This document shows, in pieces, positions 9,743 to 18,726 of a stretch of 64,000 nt of DNA. The stretch's first letter is position 1, and each line of letters begins with the position of its first letter. Position numbers and translations under genes: made by a program. The notes under the pieces are model-generated. The model had not been told where the DNA came from, did no database searches, and saw only the letters and a program-made list of their open reading frames with translations. This stretch comes from UBA4582 sp047629195 (GTDB lineage: Bacteria > Pseudomonadota > Gammaproteobacteria > Pseudomonadales > Azotimanducaceae), in assembly GCA_047629195.1 (NCBI GenBank), contig JBLHWY010000006.1, positions 25,098 to 89,097 on the forward strand, given 5' to 3'.

Positions 9743-11392
9743 ATGCGAATTTTTAGGATACTTAAAATTCTTAGGGTGGTTTTTGGCCATCGCCTAGATA
9801 GGCTTATTACCAACACTGAACGCATGCCTTTTATAGTCCGTGCGCTACTTCTTCTCCTTAAAATTTTTCCAGAGCCTAACGATTCGCCCGCAAGTTCGCT
9901 TAGGCGTTCTCTGGAACAACTTGGCCCCATCTTTGTGAAATTTGGTCAGATCCTTTCAACCAGAAAAGACCTATTCGACCCCGAAACTTCCGCAGAGCTC
10001 GAAAAACTACAAGACAGCGTACCGCCGTTCGACTCCCTTCAGGCAGCAAACATTATCGAACAAAGCCTCGAAGATACAATTGATAACCTGTTCGCGTCTT
10101 TCGATACAGATCCACTAGCCTCAGCTTCAGTCGCACAGGTTCATGCTGCCGTTCTGCATTCGGGAGAATCGGTTGTCGTAAAAGTGATTCGACCCGGCAT
10201 CGACAGCGTCATAAAAGAAGATATACGGGTTATGCACCTTATCGCGCACTGGCTCGAGAAGCTTTCAGATGATGGCAAGCGACTACACCCGGTACAGGTT
10301 GTTCGAGACTATGAGCGAACAATCCTAGACGAGCTTAACTTGCACCTCGAAGGGGCAAATGGTGTGAGGTTAAAGAACAACTGGGACAACTCAGGCAAAC
10401 TTTATGTACCAAAAGTTTACTGGGATTACACCCGCACCAACATTCTAGTGCTCGAACGTATATATGGTATCGGCGCTGCTGACGTTCAGGCACTCAAAGA
10501 CCAGAACGTTGACATGAAAAAACTCGCACACCTTGGCGTTGAAATTTTCTTCACCCAGGTTTTTGAGCAAAATTTCTTCCATGCAGATATGCACCCAGGT
10601 AACGTCTTCATTGACGCAACAGATCCCGCAAACCCGTCCTATATTGCCCTAGACTGCGCCATTATGGGCTCCCTTACTGAAGAGGACAAAAACTATCTGG
10701 CAAGAAACCTACTGGCTTTTTTCCAGCAGGACTATCTAGAATCTGCCCGCTTGCATGTCGAAAGCGGCTGGGTTCCACCTGATACTGATATCAAAGAATT
10801 TGAAGCAGTCATTCGTAGCGTCTGCGAACCTATTTTTCAGAAACCCATCAGCGAAATTTCCTTCGGGCGCGTTCTGATGAGTCTATTTCAGACAGCCCGT
10901 CGTTTTAATATGGAAGTCCAGCCTCAACTGGTGCTGCTGCAGAAAACACTGCTCAATATTGAAGGTATGGGGCGCCAGATCTACCCTGATCTCGATTTAT
11001 GGGAAACGGCAGCACCTTTTATGGAGCGATGGATGAAAGACCGGTTAGGTATTAAGGGGTTGCTAAATCGTTTTGGTAAAGCCGCTCCAAAATTATTCGA
11101 GCAGCTGCCAGAATTGCCGCAATTTGCATTGGATACCATGTCGGAATTGAAGCAATTGGGCCGAAACAACAGAACCCAGGCACTATTGCTAAGAGATCTC
11201 AAAACGACGATTGAGCATGGACAGAATGAGAGGAGGCAGATGAGGCTCGGAGGTCTCGCGATTACAGCCGCTTTTATCGCTATCGTTATGACACTGAGCA
11301 CAGGCACGGCATTCGCTGCCAGCAGCGACTTAATCATTGGATCTTCAATTGTCGGCAGTCTTGGTGTCTACTGGATGTTCGCCAAAGCCTGA
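9743..11392 (+). CDS. ubiB: UbiB, kinase-like ubiquinone biosynthesis protein
   Basis: Atypical ABC1/ADCK-family protein needed for ubiquinone synthesis, thought to be a membrane-bound ATPase. Its 549 residues equal the family length. Visible are the KxGQ motif in FVKFGQILSTRKDLF, the alanine-rich nucleotide loop ASASVAQVHAA, the invariant Lys in VVVKVIRPG, HADMHPGNVFID, and the metal-binding motif, which here reads LDCAIMGSL (family commonly DCGIVG or DFGIVG). Two C-terminal hydrophobic helices lie at about 495-545. It is tightly linked to ubiE (3-bp gap). Confidence 0.96.
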   Translation: MRIFRILKILRVVFGHRLDRLITNTERMPFIVRALLLLLKIFPEPNDSPASSLRRSLEQLGPIFVKFGQILSTRKDLFDPETSAELEKLQDSVPPFDSLQAANIIEQSLEDTIDNLFASFDTDPLASASVAQVHAAVLHSGESVVVKVIRPGIDSVIKEDIRVMHLIAHWLEKLSDDGKRLHPVQVVRDYERTILDELNLHLEGANGVRLKNNWDNSGKLYVPKVYWDYTRTNILVLERIYGIGAADVQALKDQNVDMKKLAHLGVEIFFTQVFEQNFFHADMHPGNVFIDATDPANPSYIALDCAIMGSLTEEDKNYLARNLLAFFQQDYLESARLHVESGWVPPDTDIKEFEAVIRSVCEPIFQKPISEISFGRVLMSLFQTARRFNMEVQPQLVLLQKTLLNIEGMGRQIYPDLDLWETAAPFMERWMKDRLGIKGLLNRFGKAAPKLFEQLPELPQFALDTMSELKQLGRNNRTQALLLRDLKTTIEHGQNERRQMRLGGLAITAAFIAIVMTLSTGTAFAASSDLIIGSSIVGSLGVYWMFAKA

Positions 11393-11492
11393 AAACCAAT
11401 TAGACCTACTGATAGAATGTCACCTTACGGATCAAACGATCCATACCAAACCATCTATATCCGACCATCGATAGCAAATAAGACGATTTGAC

Positions 11493-11912
11493 ATGACAAA
11501 TCAAGAACCTGACTCAACCACCCAGCCCGCCTGGCTGACAGAACTAAAATTTGATAGCGATGGACTTATTCCAGCGATCGCTCAGGATGCTGAATCAAAC
11601 CGAGTCCTAATGGTCGCGTGGATGAATCAACAGGCCCTTATGGAAACTATTGAAACCCAATCAGCAGTCTATTGGTCTAGGTCTCGGCAGAAACTCTGGC
11701 GAAAAGGCGAAGAATCTGGACATTTTCAGCATGTAAAAGACATCAGCATTGATTGTGACGGAGACGTAGTCCTACTAAAAATCGAACAGATAGGCGGTAT
11801 TGCTTGTCATACTGGAAGAGAATCCTGTTTTTACAGGGTTTTCAGGCAGGGTCAATGGGTCACAATCGAAGCACCTCTAAAATCGCCCAAGGACATTTAT
11901 TCTAAGAACTAG
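11493..11912 (+). CDS. hisI: HisI, phosphoribosyl-AMP cyclohydrolase
   Basis: Opens the purine ring of phosphoribosyl-AMP, the third step of histidine synthesis. The 139-residue single-domain protein carries VLMVAWMNQQAL, the YWSRSRQKLWRKGEESG segment, the metal-binding Asp-Cys-Asp of IDCDGD and the C-terminal ACHTGRESCF motif with its zinc-binding cysteines. The next domain of the bifunctional enterobacterial HisIE is encoded separately just downstream (hisE). The hisI-hisE-tatABC order is a common gammaproteobacterial arrangement. Confidence 0.96.
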   Translation: MTNQEPDSTTQPAWLTELKFDSDGLIPAIAQDAESNRVLMVAWMNQQALMETIETQSAVYWSRSRQKLWRKGEESGHFQHVKDISIDCDGDVVLLKIEQIGGIACHTGRESCFYRVFRQGQWVTIEAPLKSPKDIYSKN

Positions 11913-11927
11913 CCTCGCGGTATCTAC

Positions 11928-12332
11928 ATGGGAATTACACGCATGTGTTATTATCCCTCTATCGACCCAGTTCTTTCAGGAATTACTAAATTGAACGACG
12001 TTATAGACAAACTGATGAAGGTACTGGAATCACGTAAGAACGCGAGTCCCGATTCTTCCTACGTCGCGAAATTGCACAGCAGAGGATTGAGCAAAATTCT
12101 CGAGAAAGTCGGTGAAGAATCATTCGAAACCGTCATTGCGGCTAAAGATGCGGGGTTTGAGAGTACACCAGAAACACGTACTGAAGTTATAAAAGAGACA
12201 GCGGACCTTTGGTTCCACACGCTAGTCATGCTGAGTCACTTAGACATTTCGGCCGCTGAGTTGCTGGCAGAACTTGAAAGCCGGCTAGGTACCTCAGGCC
12301 TTGTTGAAAAAGCATCACGACAACAGGAATGA
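11928..12332 (+). CDS. hisE: HisE, phosphoribosyl-ATP pyrophosphatase
   Basis: Hydrolyses phosphoribosyl-ATP to phosphoribosyl-AMP, the second step of histidine synthesis. Visible are the MazG-like helices with SSYVAKLHSRGLSKILEKVGEES, the ETVIAAKD motif and EVIKETADLWFHTLVML, carrying the acidic metal ligands. ATG 11928 gives 134 residues. The family normally starts near the in-frame TTG at 11991 (113 residues), which has an AGGA ribosome-binding site at 11978-11981; that internal start may be the real one. The call itself is secure. Confidence 0.94.
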   Translation: MGITRMCYYPSIDPVLSGITKLNDVIDKLMKVLESRKNASPDSSYVAKLHSRGLSKILEKVGEESFETVIAAKDAGFESTPETRTEVIKETADLWFHTLVMLSHLDISAAELLAELESRLGTSGLVEKASRQQE

Positions 12333-12389
12333 ATGACAAATGATCGATTTGATCGCTAAAATAGAGATAGCTTTATAAGGAGAGACAAA

Positions 12390-12626
12390 ATGTCTTTTGG
12401 AGTACCAGAACTAATACTAGTTGTAGTGATTGTTCTACTGCTATTTGGCACAAAGAAACTGAAAACACTTGGAGGTGATCTGGGATCAGCAATTAAAGGT
12501 TTTCGTAGCGCCCTCGGTGGCGCCGATGATAAATCGAAGCTCTCGGCAGACGAGGAACCCCAACTGAAAAATGTAACGCCTGACACGGCGGCACAAGAGA
12601 AAGTTGAAGCAACCAAAGAGAAATAG
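12390..12626 (+). CDS. tatA: TatA, twin-arginine translocase subunit
   Basis: Pore-forming subunit of the Tat export system in the inner membrane. At 78 residues, it has a single N-terminal membrane helix (ELILVVVIVLLLFGT, about 7-21), the FGTKKLKTLGGDLGSAIKGFR hinge and amphipathic helix, and a charged tail. A strong AAGGAGA ribosome-binding site precedes the start. The first gene of a tight tatABC operon; only 5 bp separate it from tatB. Confidence 0.96.
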   Translation: MSFGVPELILVVVIVLLLFGTKKLKTLGGDLGSAIKGFRSALGGADDKSKLSADEEPQLKNVTPDTAAQEKVEATKEK

Positions 12627-12631
12627 ACTAA

Positions 12632-13192
12632 ATGTTCGATATTGGCTTCCCTGAATTAATACTCATTAGTGTTGTTGCACTCGTGGTCATTGGTCCGGAA
12701 AAGCTGCCTGAAACAGTTAGAACCATTGCCCTATGGATTGGTAGATTCAAACGCAGCTTGTCAAACCTTCGTATGGAACTTGAGAATGAAATAGGCGCAG
12801 ATGAGATTCGTCAACAGCTACATAACGAAGGCGTAATGAAAGAGCTAGCGGATACCAAAAGCGAGCTGGAAGAGATTATTCAGAACGCTGACAATACTAT
12901 ATCCGACGCAACCGCTTCCCTAAAAACGATTCCCCACGAATTTTCAAATGTATCGCTAGATGATGAAATTAACGATGCGCTGGAAGACCCCACGGGGTTA
13001 GATCACCTTGAGTTCGAAAGCCCTGAAAACACTAAAAACAATGATGTTAGTAAGCGTACAGAGAGTTCTGACGACGCTGCATTAGACCCATCTCTAGAAC
13101 AAAATTCTCAGGAAGCTTCCGATCAGGGCATTTCGTTTGATAGCAAACAAGATGAAGACCCTCGATCAAAATCGACTGGCAGCGAGTCCTAA
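12632..13192 (+). CDS. tatB: TatB, twin-arginine translocase subunit
   Basis: Forms the Tat substrate receptor together with TatC. The N-terminus MFDIGFPELILISVVALVVIGPEKLPETVRT is diagnostic in its parts: the FPEL motif, one membrane helix (about 8-22), then GPEKLP and an amphipathic helix. The following 130 residues are acidic and low in complexity, as is usual in TatB (186 residues). It lies between tatA and tatC with 5-bp gaps on both sides. Confidence 0.96.
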   Translation: MFDIGFPELILISVVALVVIGPEKLPETVRTIALWIGRFKRSLSNLRMELENEIGADEIRQQLHNEGVMKELADTKSELEEIIQNADNTISDATASLKTIPHEFSNVSLDDEINDALEDPTGLDHLEFESPENTKNNDVSKRTESSDDAALDPSLEQNSQEASDQGISFDSKQDEDPRSKSTGSES

Positions 13193-13197
13193 GATAA

Positions 13198-13974
13198 ATG
13201 GCAACAACAATACCCGACCAAGATGAAGACGCTGACGAGGGGCAGCCCTTGGTAGCACACCTTATTGAACTCAGAGGCAGAGTGCTCCGATCACTAGCGG
13301 CAGTGATTGTGATCTTTTTACCACTATTCTATTTTGCCAACGACATCTATGGCTTCGTTTCTAAACCCCTTAGGGCATTCCTCCCAGAAGGGGCTACGAT
13401 GATCGCGACAGAAGTTGCATCACCTTTCCTCACACCATTTAAGCTCACTTTAGTGCTCGCGATATTTATTGCGATTCCATATATTCTGCACCAAATTTGG
13501 AGCTTTATTGCACCGGGCCTCTATAAAAACGAGAAGCGCGTTGCATTTCCTCTGTTGATATCTAGCATCTTACTATTTTACGCAGGTATCGCATTTGCAT
13601 TTTATGTCGTCTTTCCGTTGGTGTTCGGGTTCTTTACAAGCGTCGCGCCCGAGGGTGTCACCGTGATGACGGACATCAATAAGTATCTAGATTTTGTACT
13701 CAAGCTATTCTTTGCCTTTGGTATCGCGTTTGAAATCCCAATCGCAACAATTCTACTTGTCTGGACGGGCGCAACAGATGTAGCGAGCCTCCGCAAGAAA
13801 CGTGCTTACGTTGTCGTCGGCTGTTTTGTCGTCGGTATGCTGCTCACGCCGCCTGATATTATCTCCCAGGTTTTACTTGCGCTGCCAATGTGGGTGCTTT
13901 ATGAAATTGGCATTATCTTCTCAAGCGTGATGATTCGCCCTGAAGAAGACCAAGAACCTGTTGCTGAAGATTAA
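13198..13974 (+). CDS. tatC: TatC, twin-arginine translocase receptor subunit
   Basis: Polytopic inner-membrane protein that recognises twin-arginine signal peptides. The 258 residues contain the conserved HLIELRGRVLRS N-terminal segment, FLTPFKLTLVLAIFIAIPYILHQIW, the FIAPGLYKNEKR loop and the C-terminal LTPPDIISQVLLALPMWVLYEIGI. Six hydrophobic helices can be seen. Last gene of tatABC. Confidence 0.97.
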   Translation: MATTIPDQDEDADEGQPLVAHLIELRGRVLRSLAAVIVIFLPLFYFANDIYGFVSKPLRAFLPEGATMIATEVASPFLTPFKLTLVLAIFIAIPYILHQIWSFIAPGLYKNEKRVAFPLLISSILLFYAGIAFAFYVVFPLVFGFFTSVAPEGVTVMTDINKYLDFVLKLFFAFGIAFEIPIATILLVWTGATDVASLRKKRAYVVVGCFVVGMLLTPPDIISQVLLALPMWVLYEIGIIFSSVMIRPEEDQEPVAED

Positions 13975-13994
13975 GTATCTACCCCACTAATTTT

Positions 13995-14011
13995 CGTGAT
14001 AATTGATCACG
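13995..14011. terminator. small inverted repeat after tatC
   Basis: CGTGAT and ATCACG with a 5-nt loop lie just after tatC. The stem is only 6 bp and has no clear T-run, so terminator function is doubtful. Confidence 0.3.
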
Positions 14012-14078
14012 GTTCTCGATGGCGTTATTGTACTTCTCACCTATATGGAACAGCCAACGAGATAAGCAGGATAATTCA

Positions 14079-14693
14079 ATGATCAAGATATATCACGTCC
14101 CACGCACCCGAGGAATCCGAGCAATTTGGGCGCTAGAAGAGCTAGGCCTTCCCTATGAAGTTGAAATCATTGACTTCGGCGCAGAATTTCGAGCAAGCCC
14201 TGCTTGGCGAAAGAAGAACCCTGTTGGAAAGGTACCTGCGATGGAAGATGATGACTTCATCATGTTCGAATCTGGTGCGATGGTGCAGTATCTCTTAGAC
14301 AAGTATGGGAATGGCCAACTACAGCCCAAAATAGGCACACAAGATCATGCCCTCTACCTGCAGTGGAGTTGGTTTGCCGAATCAACATTTGCGCGACCAT
14401 TAGGAGAAATCGTAAATCATAGAAGAGCAATTCCCAAAGCATCTCAATCCGAAGTAGCGATAATAGAGATGCAGGAGCGAGCCCACACATGCCTTGCTGC
14501 GATAGACAAACATATGACTCGCAATACCTATTTGCTCGGAGACACTTTTTCCGCAGCGGATATCATGATGGGCTATTCCCTATATATTTGCGATCAACTA
14601 GCACCGACTGACCAATATAAAAACGCGGAGCGTTATTGGCAAAATCTTCAGACGCGCAGTGGTTGTCAAATAGCAATAAGCGCGGGCCAGTAG
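14079..14693 (+). CDS. glutathione S-transferase family protein
   Basis: Two-domain GST-fold protein of 204 residues. The thioredoxin-like N-terminal domain reads MIKIYHVPRTRGIRAIWALEELG, then NPVGKVPAMEDD (cis-Pro loop) and FESGAMVQYLLDKYG, where E-S binds the glutathione gamma-glutamyl group. The all-helical C-terminal domain contains the YLLGDTFSAADIMMGY motif that supports the fold. I chose ATG 14079 over the upstream ATG 14019 because the family begins there and an AGG ribosome-binding site lies 8 nt before it. The substrate cannot be inferred. Confidence 0.92.
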   Translation: MIKIYHVPRTRGIRAIWALEELGLPYEVEIIDFGAEFRASPAWRKKNPVGKVPAMEDDDFIMFESGAMVQYLLDKYGNGQLQPKIGTQDHALYLQWSWFAESTFARPLGEIVNHRRAIPKASQSEVAIIEMQERAHTCLAAIDKHMTRNTYLLGDTFSAADIMMGYSLYICDQLAPTDQYKNAERYWQNLQTRSGCQIAISAGQ

Positions 14694-14802
14694 ATTCAAG
14701 GTGACAATCAAGCTCAGCAGGTGCGGTGCGAATCTATACGGCTAAAAAAACACCCAGCATCCAAAAACTCACACAGTGGTTTAAACCCGAAGGAGCAAAA
14801 AA

Positions 14803-16347
14803 ATGGCCGTAACCTACTACGATTGGACAGAACATAATGCAAGCATCAGACCTGATAAGGTTGCGATTCTAGATTCGGATACCCAACAGACACTAACGTA
14901 CAAACAACTTAACACGCGTGCAAACCAGCTTGGTTCTTGGCTCCAAAACAATCATGTTAAGAAGGGTGATCGCGTTGCACTTCTTCTACCAAATTGCCCT
15001 GAATTTTTTGAAGCGCAGTTTGCGTGCTCGAAAATCGGCGCAATCTGCCTGCCTTTAAATTGGCGACTTACCGCACCAGAATTAGATTACATCCTCAAAG
15101 ACTCCACTCCGACAGTCCTGTTGCACGACGAAAAATTTGAAGACCTCGTGGTTAAACTAAAAACCACCTGTGATATTCCGAATTATCTCGAAATTGCTGA
15201 AAACAAATCGGACAGCCCATATGAAAAGGCAATTGGCGAGTCCAGCTCAACATTAGTCTCAGTCCTCTGCACTCACGATGATACATCGATGATCATGTAT
15301 ACATCTGGTACTACGGGCCATCCAAAAGGCGCACTTATTACCCACGGCATGACATTCTACAATTGTGTCAACCTTGGAATCCCCGCGGGCATAAGCTCAA
15401 AAGCCATACAATTGGTCGTACTACCTCTGTTCCATACAGGCGGGCTAAATTGTTACGCCAACCCCATCCTTCACGCAGGGGGACAAATCGTGCTCATGCG
15501 GGACTTCAACCCAGGCAGAGCGCTCTCACTGATAAACGACCCAGAACTCGCCATCACACATTTTTTCGCGGTGCCGGCCCCCTACCAATTCATGATGCTG
15601 CATCCCGACTTCGAATCAACAGATCTAAGTAGAATTCAAGGTGCAGGGGTGGGCGGCGCGCCCTGCGCAGAAACAATTTTAACAACCTGGCTCAATCGCG
15701 GCGTACCATTAGTTCAAGGCTGGGGCATGACAGAAACAAGCCCCGGTGGCACTGCACTTGAAGCTGATGACGCATTACGTAAATTAGGCTCTGCTGGCAA
15801 AGCGCTCATGCATACAGAAATAAAAGTTGTCGACGAAACCGGCAACGAAATTACTGATGGCGGCGTTGGAGAGTTACTCATTAGAGGCCCCAATATCACG
15901 CCTGGATACTGGAATAATCCAGAAGCTACCGAGAAAACATTCACTGGCGATTGGTTGCTGACAGGGGATGCAGCTAGAGTCGATGAAGAAGGATTCTTGT
16001 ATATCGTCGATCGCTGGAAGGACATGTACATTTCAGGTGGTGAAAATGTCTACCCTGCTGAAGTGGAAAACATCATCTATCAACTGCCAGAAGTTGCCGA
16101 AGCAGCCATTATTGGCGTACCCGATGAACGCTGGGGAGAGACAGGCAAAGCAGTGCTCGTACTAAAACAAGGTCAATCGTTAGAGGCTGACGCCGTGATC
16201 CAACACTGCATAGAGAATTTGGCTAAATTTAAGGTGCCGCAAACAGTTGAATTTATCGATGCATTGCCACGAAACGCTACGGGCAAGGTGCTCAAACGTA
16301 CTTTAAGAGAAAGCTATGTCGACAAAGGAACGCCCGCGGTTACCTAG
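14803..16347 (+). CDS. AMP-dependent acyl-CoA synthetase/ligase
   Basis: ANL-superfamily enzyme that adenylates a carboxylic acid and transfers it to CoA. Visible in its 514 residues are the P-loop MIMYTSGTTGHPKGALITH (about 164-182), the A5 motif QGWGMTETSP, A7 LLTGDAARVDEEGFLYIVDRWKDMYISGGENVYPAEVE, and the catalytic C-terminal Lys in LPRNATGKVLKRTLRE. Overall it looks like medium/long-chain or aryl acyl-CoA ligases; the substrate cannot be set from sequence. An AAGGAGC ribosome-binding site precedes ATG 14803. It faces a VOC gene on the other strand. Confidence 0.9.
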   Translation: MAVTYYDWTEHNASIRPDKVAILDSDTQQTLTYKQLNTRANQLGSWLQNNHVKKGDRVALLLPNCPEFFEAQFACSKIGAICLPLNWRLTAPELDYILKDSTPTVLLHDEKFEDLVVKLKTTCDIPNYLEIAENKSDSPYEKAIGESSSTLVSVLCTHDDTSMIMYTSGTTGHPKGALITHGMTFYNCVNLGIPAGISSKAIQLVVLPLFHTGGLNCYANPILHAGGQIVLMRDFNPGRALSLINDPELAITHFFAVPAPYQFMMLHPDFESTDLSRIQGAGVGGAPCAETILTTWLNRGVPLVQGWGMTETSPGGTALEADDALRKLGSAGKALMHTEIKVVDETGNEITDGGVGELLIRGPNITPGYWNNPEATEKTFTGDWLLTGDAARVDEEGFLYIVDRWKDMYISGGENVYPAEVENIIYQLPEVAEAAIIGVPDERWGETGKAVLVLKQGQSLEADAVIQHCIENLAKFKVPQTVEFIDALPRNATGKVLKRTLRESYVDKGTPAVT

Positions 16348-16357
16348 AGAAACCGCG
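16335..16357. terminator. bidirectional stem-loop between ligase and VOC genes
   Basis: CGCGGTT (16335-16341) and AACCGCG (16351-16357) form a 7-bp stem that straddles the stop codon of the ligase gene. It is followed by a T-rich stretch on the plus strand and lies between two convergent genes. Confidence 0.5.
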
Positions 16358-16366
16358 AGCTCACTT

Positions 16367-16753
16367 TTATTTCGAAGGTGTTAACTGAACCAAAATGCCA
16401 TTAGCTGATTTGGGGTGTATAAAAACCTGAGGTCCACCGACCCCGATCAGCTTAACTCCTTTGCTTTCCAAGTCCTTGATAGTAGCATCGATATCTTCCA
16501 CTTCCATCGCAAGGGTATGTAGCCCTTCGCCCCGCGACGCTACCGCTTTTCCGACCGCTGAATCATCGTTTAGTGGCGCTACAAGTTCAATAAAGCCGCC
16601 AGTCGCCATTGGGAAAAATGCTTGCTTTATACCTAGCGCTTCAGATTCAGCTGTTCTCTCCAATTCCATACCCAGATTATCTCGCCAAGTCTTAATACCT
16701 TCGTCTATATCTTTAACCCGAATCACGATGTGATCTACGCCTTTCATACTCAT
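16367..16753 (-). CDS. VOC family protein (methylmalonyl-CoA epimerase-like)
   Basis: A 128-residue vicinal-oxygen-chelate protein. Two beta-alpha-beta-beta-beta modules are visible: GVDHIVIRVKDIDEGIKTWRDNLG with metal ligand His, then FIELVAPL with Glu, and GLHTLAMEVEDIDATIKDL with a second His. The C-terminal end PQVFIHPKSANGILVQLTP resembles methylmalonyl-CoA epimerase (pattern HPKS.NG.L.QL). Propionate/methylmalonyl metabolism is likely but not certain; the neighbouring acyl-CoA ligase is compatible with an acyl-CoA substrate. Confidence 0.82.
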   Translation of the reverse strand: MSMKGVDHIVIRVKDIDEGIKTWRDNLGMELERTAESEALGIKQAFFPMATGGFIELVAPLNDDSAVGKAVASRGEGLHTLAMEVEDIDATIKDLESKGVKLIGVGGPQVFIHPKSANGILVQLTPSK

Positions 16754-17098
16754 CTCTCCTCTTTAATAGCTTTCAACTATAGCCTGAAGGTTATTTATTA
16801 ACAAATCGCAGCTGATTCGATCACCACTTTGTCTCCGTGGGTTAGAACCGGAGCATGTCCCATTAGGGTTAGTAAGAGATATTCTGGTGTTTAGGGCTTC
16901 GCATGACAAAATGTTAAGTCTGACATTTAGACTCTACTATGTTGCGAGTTGAATATACGTGGGAGTAAAGAGACGAGCTCCTTGAGAAATGAAGCCCTAT
17001 TTCCGGCTGCTGCGATTGTCAAAATAGCGGTATTCTAACGTTTCGAGCTTAAGTAAGTGCCATTAGGGTTGAGCCTAAAGGAGGGAAGCAGACTTTCT
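16754..17098. other. intergenic region with a gene relic
   Basis: 345 bp between two minus-strand genes. The part nearest the VOC gene holds a GST relic (16798-16905). The rest contains two 11-bp copies of CCATTAGGGTT (near 16860 and 17060) and no gene I can recognise. Confidence 0.55.
16798..16905 (-). pseudogene. relic of a glutathione S-transferase N-terminal domain
   Basis: On the minus strand one frame reads TPEYLLLTLMGHAPVLTHGD followed by KVVIESAAIC and then tandem stop codons. This matches the GST core pattern (S/T)PEYL.LNPMG.VP.L..GD..V.ESAAIC. A stop codon also precedes it in frame (AKP-stop-TPEYL). Only about 35 codons remain, with no start and no C-terminal domain. It is distinct from the intact GST gene at 14079-14693. 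Confidence 0.6.
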
Positions 17099-18676
17099 TC
17101 AGACTCGGAATTGCCCTACGAGGACGAGCATATCTTTTGACAACTGATCAAGCTCTTCGGCTCGGCGAGACATTTCTCTCGAGCCTTCAGAGGATTTTTT
17201 GACCGCGCTTGAAATATTAATAATGTTGCCATTAATATCACCCGTCATTGTTCTTTGTTCCGATGCGGCACCCGCTATCTGTTTTGACACATTCTTTAAT
17301 TCACTTACCGCGTTAGTAATATTGACCAAGCTTAGCCTCGCCTTTTCAGCGGTTTCGACACTGGCATGCGCCTGAATTCTACCCTTATCCATAACAAGCA
17401 CTGCTTCTCTCGAACCAGATTGCAACCGGTCAATCATATCGTGAATTTCCTGCGTTGAGTCTTGCGTTCTACTTGCCAGAGTTCGAACTTCATCGGCCAC
17501 AACCGCAAAACCACGCCCCTGCTCCCCTGCTCTGGCAGCTTCGATAGCTGCATTTAGTGCTAGCAGATTGGTCTGTTCTGCGATGCCTCGAATGACATCA
17601 AGTACAGTACCTATGCTGTCACTATCCTGCTGGAGCTTAGCGATCACCAGAGAAGCCGCCTTAATATCATTTTCTAGCTTTTCAATGGCCGTCATCGTTT
17701 CGCCAACCACCTCTCTGCCTAGTTTTGACTCTTTGTCAGCCTCTTCCGAGTCAGCAGCAGAATTCTCAACGCTATCAGTCACTTCCTGTACATTGATTGA
17801 CATTTCTTGCATTGCAGACAGCACCAATTCAATTTCATTTTGTTGCCCAATGATGGATTGGTTCGTCACCGATGATTGAGAGTTTAAGTTCGTTGCTGCG
17901 ACCGAAAGCTCATGAGCAGTATCTCTAAACTGCACAACCACATTCTGAATTCTTTCTACGAACGTATTAAACCAAGAGACTAATTCCCCAAGTTCATCAT
18001 TAGTGTTGAGCGAAAGGCGCCGCGTGAGATCACCATCACCTTCTGCAATATCACGCAAAGCGAAAACAACTTCATTAATTGGCGCCACAATGTTGCGTTG
18101 AATCAACATCGCTAACCCAAAAGACAATAGAGCGACTGCAATGAAAATAATTGTCGTTACGTAGATATAGTTCAAAACTGCCGCATCACGTACACCGAAA
18201 TCCGTTAGAACATATATCGACCCAATTTTTACTCCCTCAGACTTAATATCTTGCACCAAAGTGAAATTGTCCCCCAACACATTTATCCGTGTGAGCGGCA
18301 CTCGCTTTGGCAGCCTGCTTGGAAGATTTTCCACGGTTCCCATTGTTACTGAGCTTTTTGAGTCACCTGACCATGTATACCAAACAAAGACCTCGCCGTT
18401 TTCCTCATAGATAACCACATCATGAATATGTGGGCTGGCTTTTAGCACTGTCAGGGTTTCAAGACCGGAATCTGTATCACTAAAGGAAAGGGAGCCAACT
18501 GAGTTACCACCAATTATTTCAGCGATGATCTCGGACTCAGATATCACTGCCTGTTCAAGTCTCTGAGTTTCAATCATCGCAAAGACAACAATCGCTAACA
18601 CAACAGAAATGGTGCTAGTTAGCGTGACGCCGATGATCACCTTCCATTTTAATGGAATATTGTTACTAGTTCTCAT
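17099..18676 (-). CDS. methyl-accepting chemotaxis protein with CHASE8-like sensor
   Basis: A 525-residue inner-membrane receptor. A first membrane helix (about 10-32) is followed by a periplasmic domain of about 140 residues with the CHASE8 hallmark GGNSVGSLSFSDTDSGLE then L.ASPHIHDVVIYEENGEVF.WY. A second membrane helix (about 172-195), a HAMP domain (RNIVAPINEVV...LGELVSWFNTFVERI) and a cytoplasmic signalling domain with the hairpin tip GIAEQTNLLALNAAIEAARAGEQGRGFAVVADEVR complete it. In the Yfi system this sensor type (YfiN) is coupled to a GGDEF domain; here the output is a chemoreceptor hairpin. A yfiR-like gene lies 50 bp upstream on the same strand, probably in one operon. Confidence 0.93.
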   Translation of the reverse strand: MRTSNNIPLKWKVIIGVTLTSTISVVLAIVVFAMIETQRLEQAVISESEIIAEIIGGNSVGSLSFSDTDSGLETLTVLKASPHIHDVVIYEENGEVFVWYTWSGDSKSSVTMGTVENLPSRLPKRVPLTRINVLGDNFTLVQDIKSEGVKIGSIYVLTDFGVRDAAVLNYIYVTTIIFIAVALLSFGLAMLIQRNIVAPINEVVFALRDIAEGDGDLTRRLSLNTNDELGELVSWFNTFVERIQNVVVQFRDTAHELSVAATNLNSQSSVTNQSIIGQQNEIELVLSAMQEMSINVQEVTDSVENSAADSEEADKESKLGREVVGETMTAIEKLENDIKAASLVIAKLQQDSDSIGTVLDVIRGIAEQTNLLALNAAIEAARAGEQGRGFAVVADEVRTLASRTQDSTQEIHDMIDRLQSGSREAVLVMDKGRIQAHASVETAEKARLSLVNITNAVSELKNVSKQIAGAASEQRTMTGDINGNIINISSAVKKSSEGSREMSRRAEELDQLSKDMLVLVGQFRV

Positions 18677-18726
18677 TACAAAAAAATCCCTTTTTATTTA
18701 TCTAAAGCAGTTTCAGAAATTCATAT

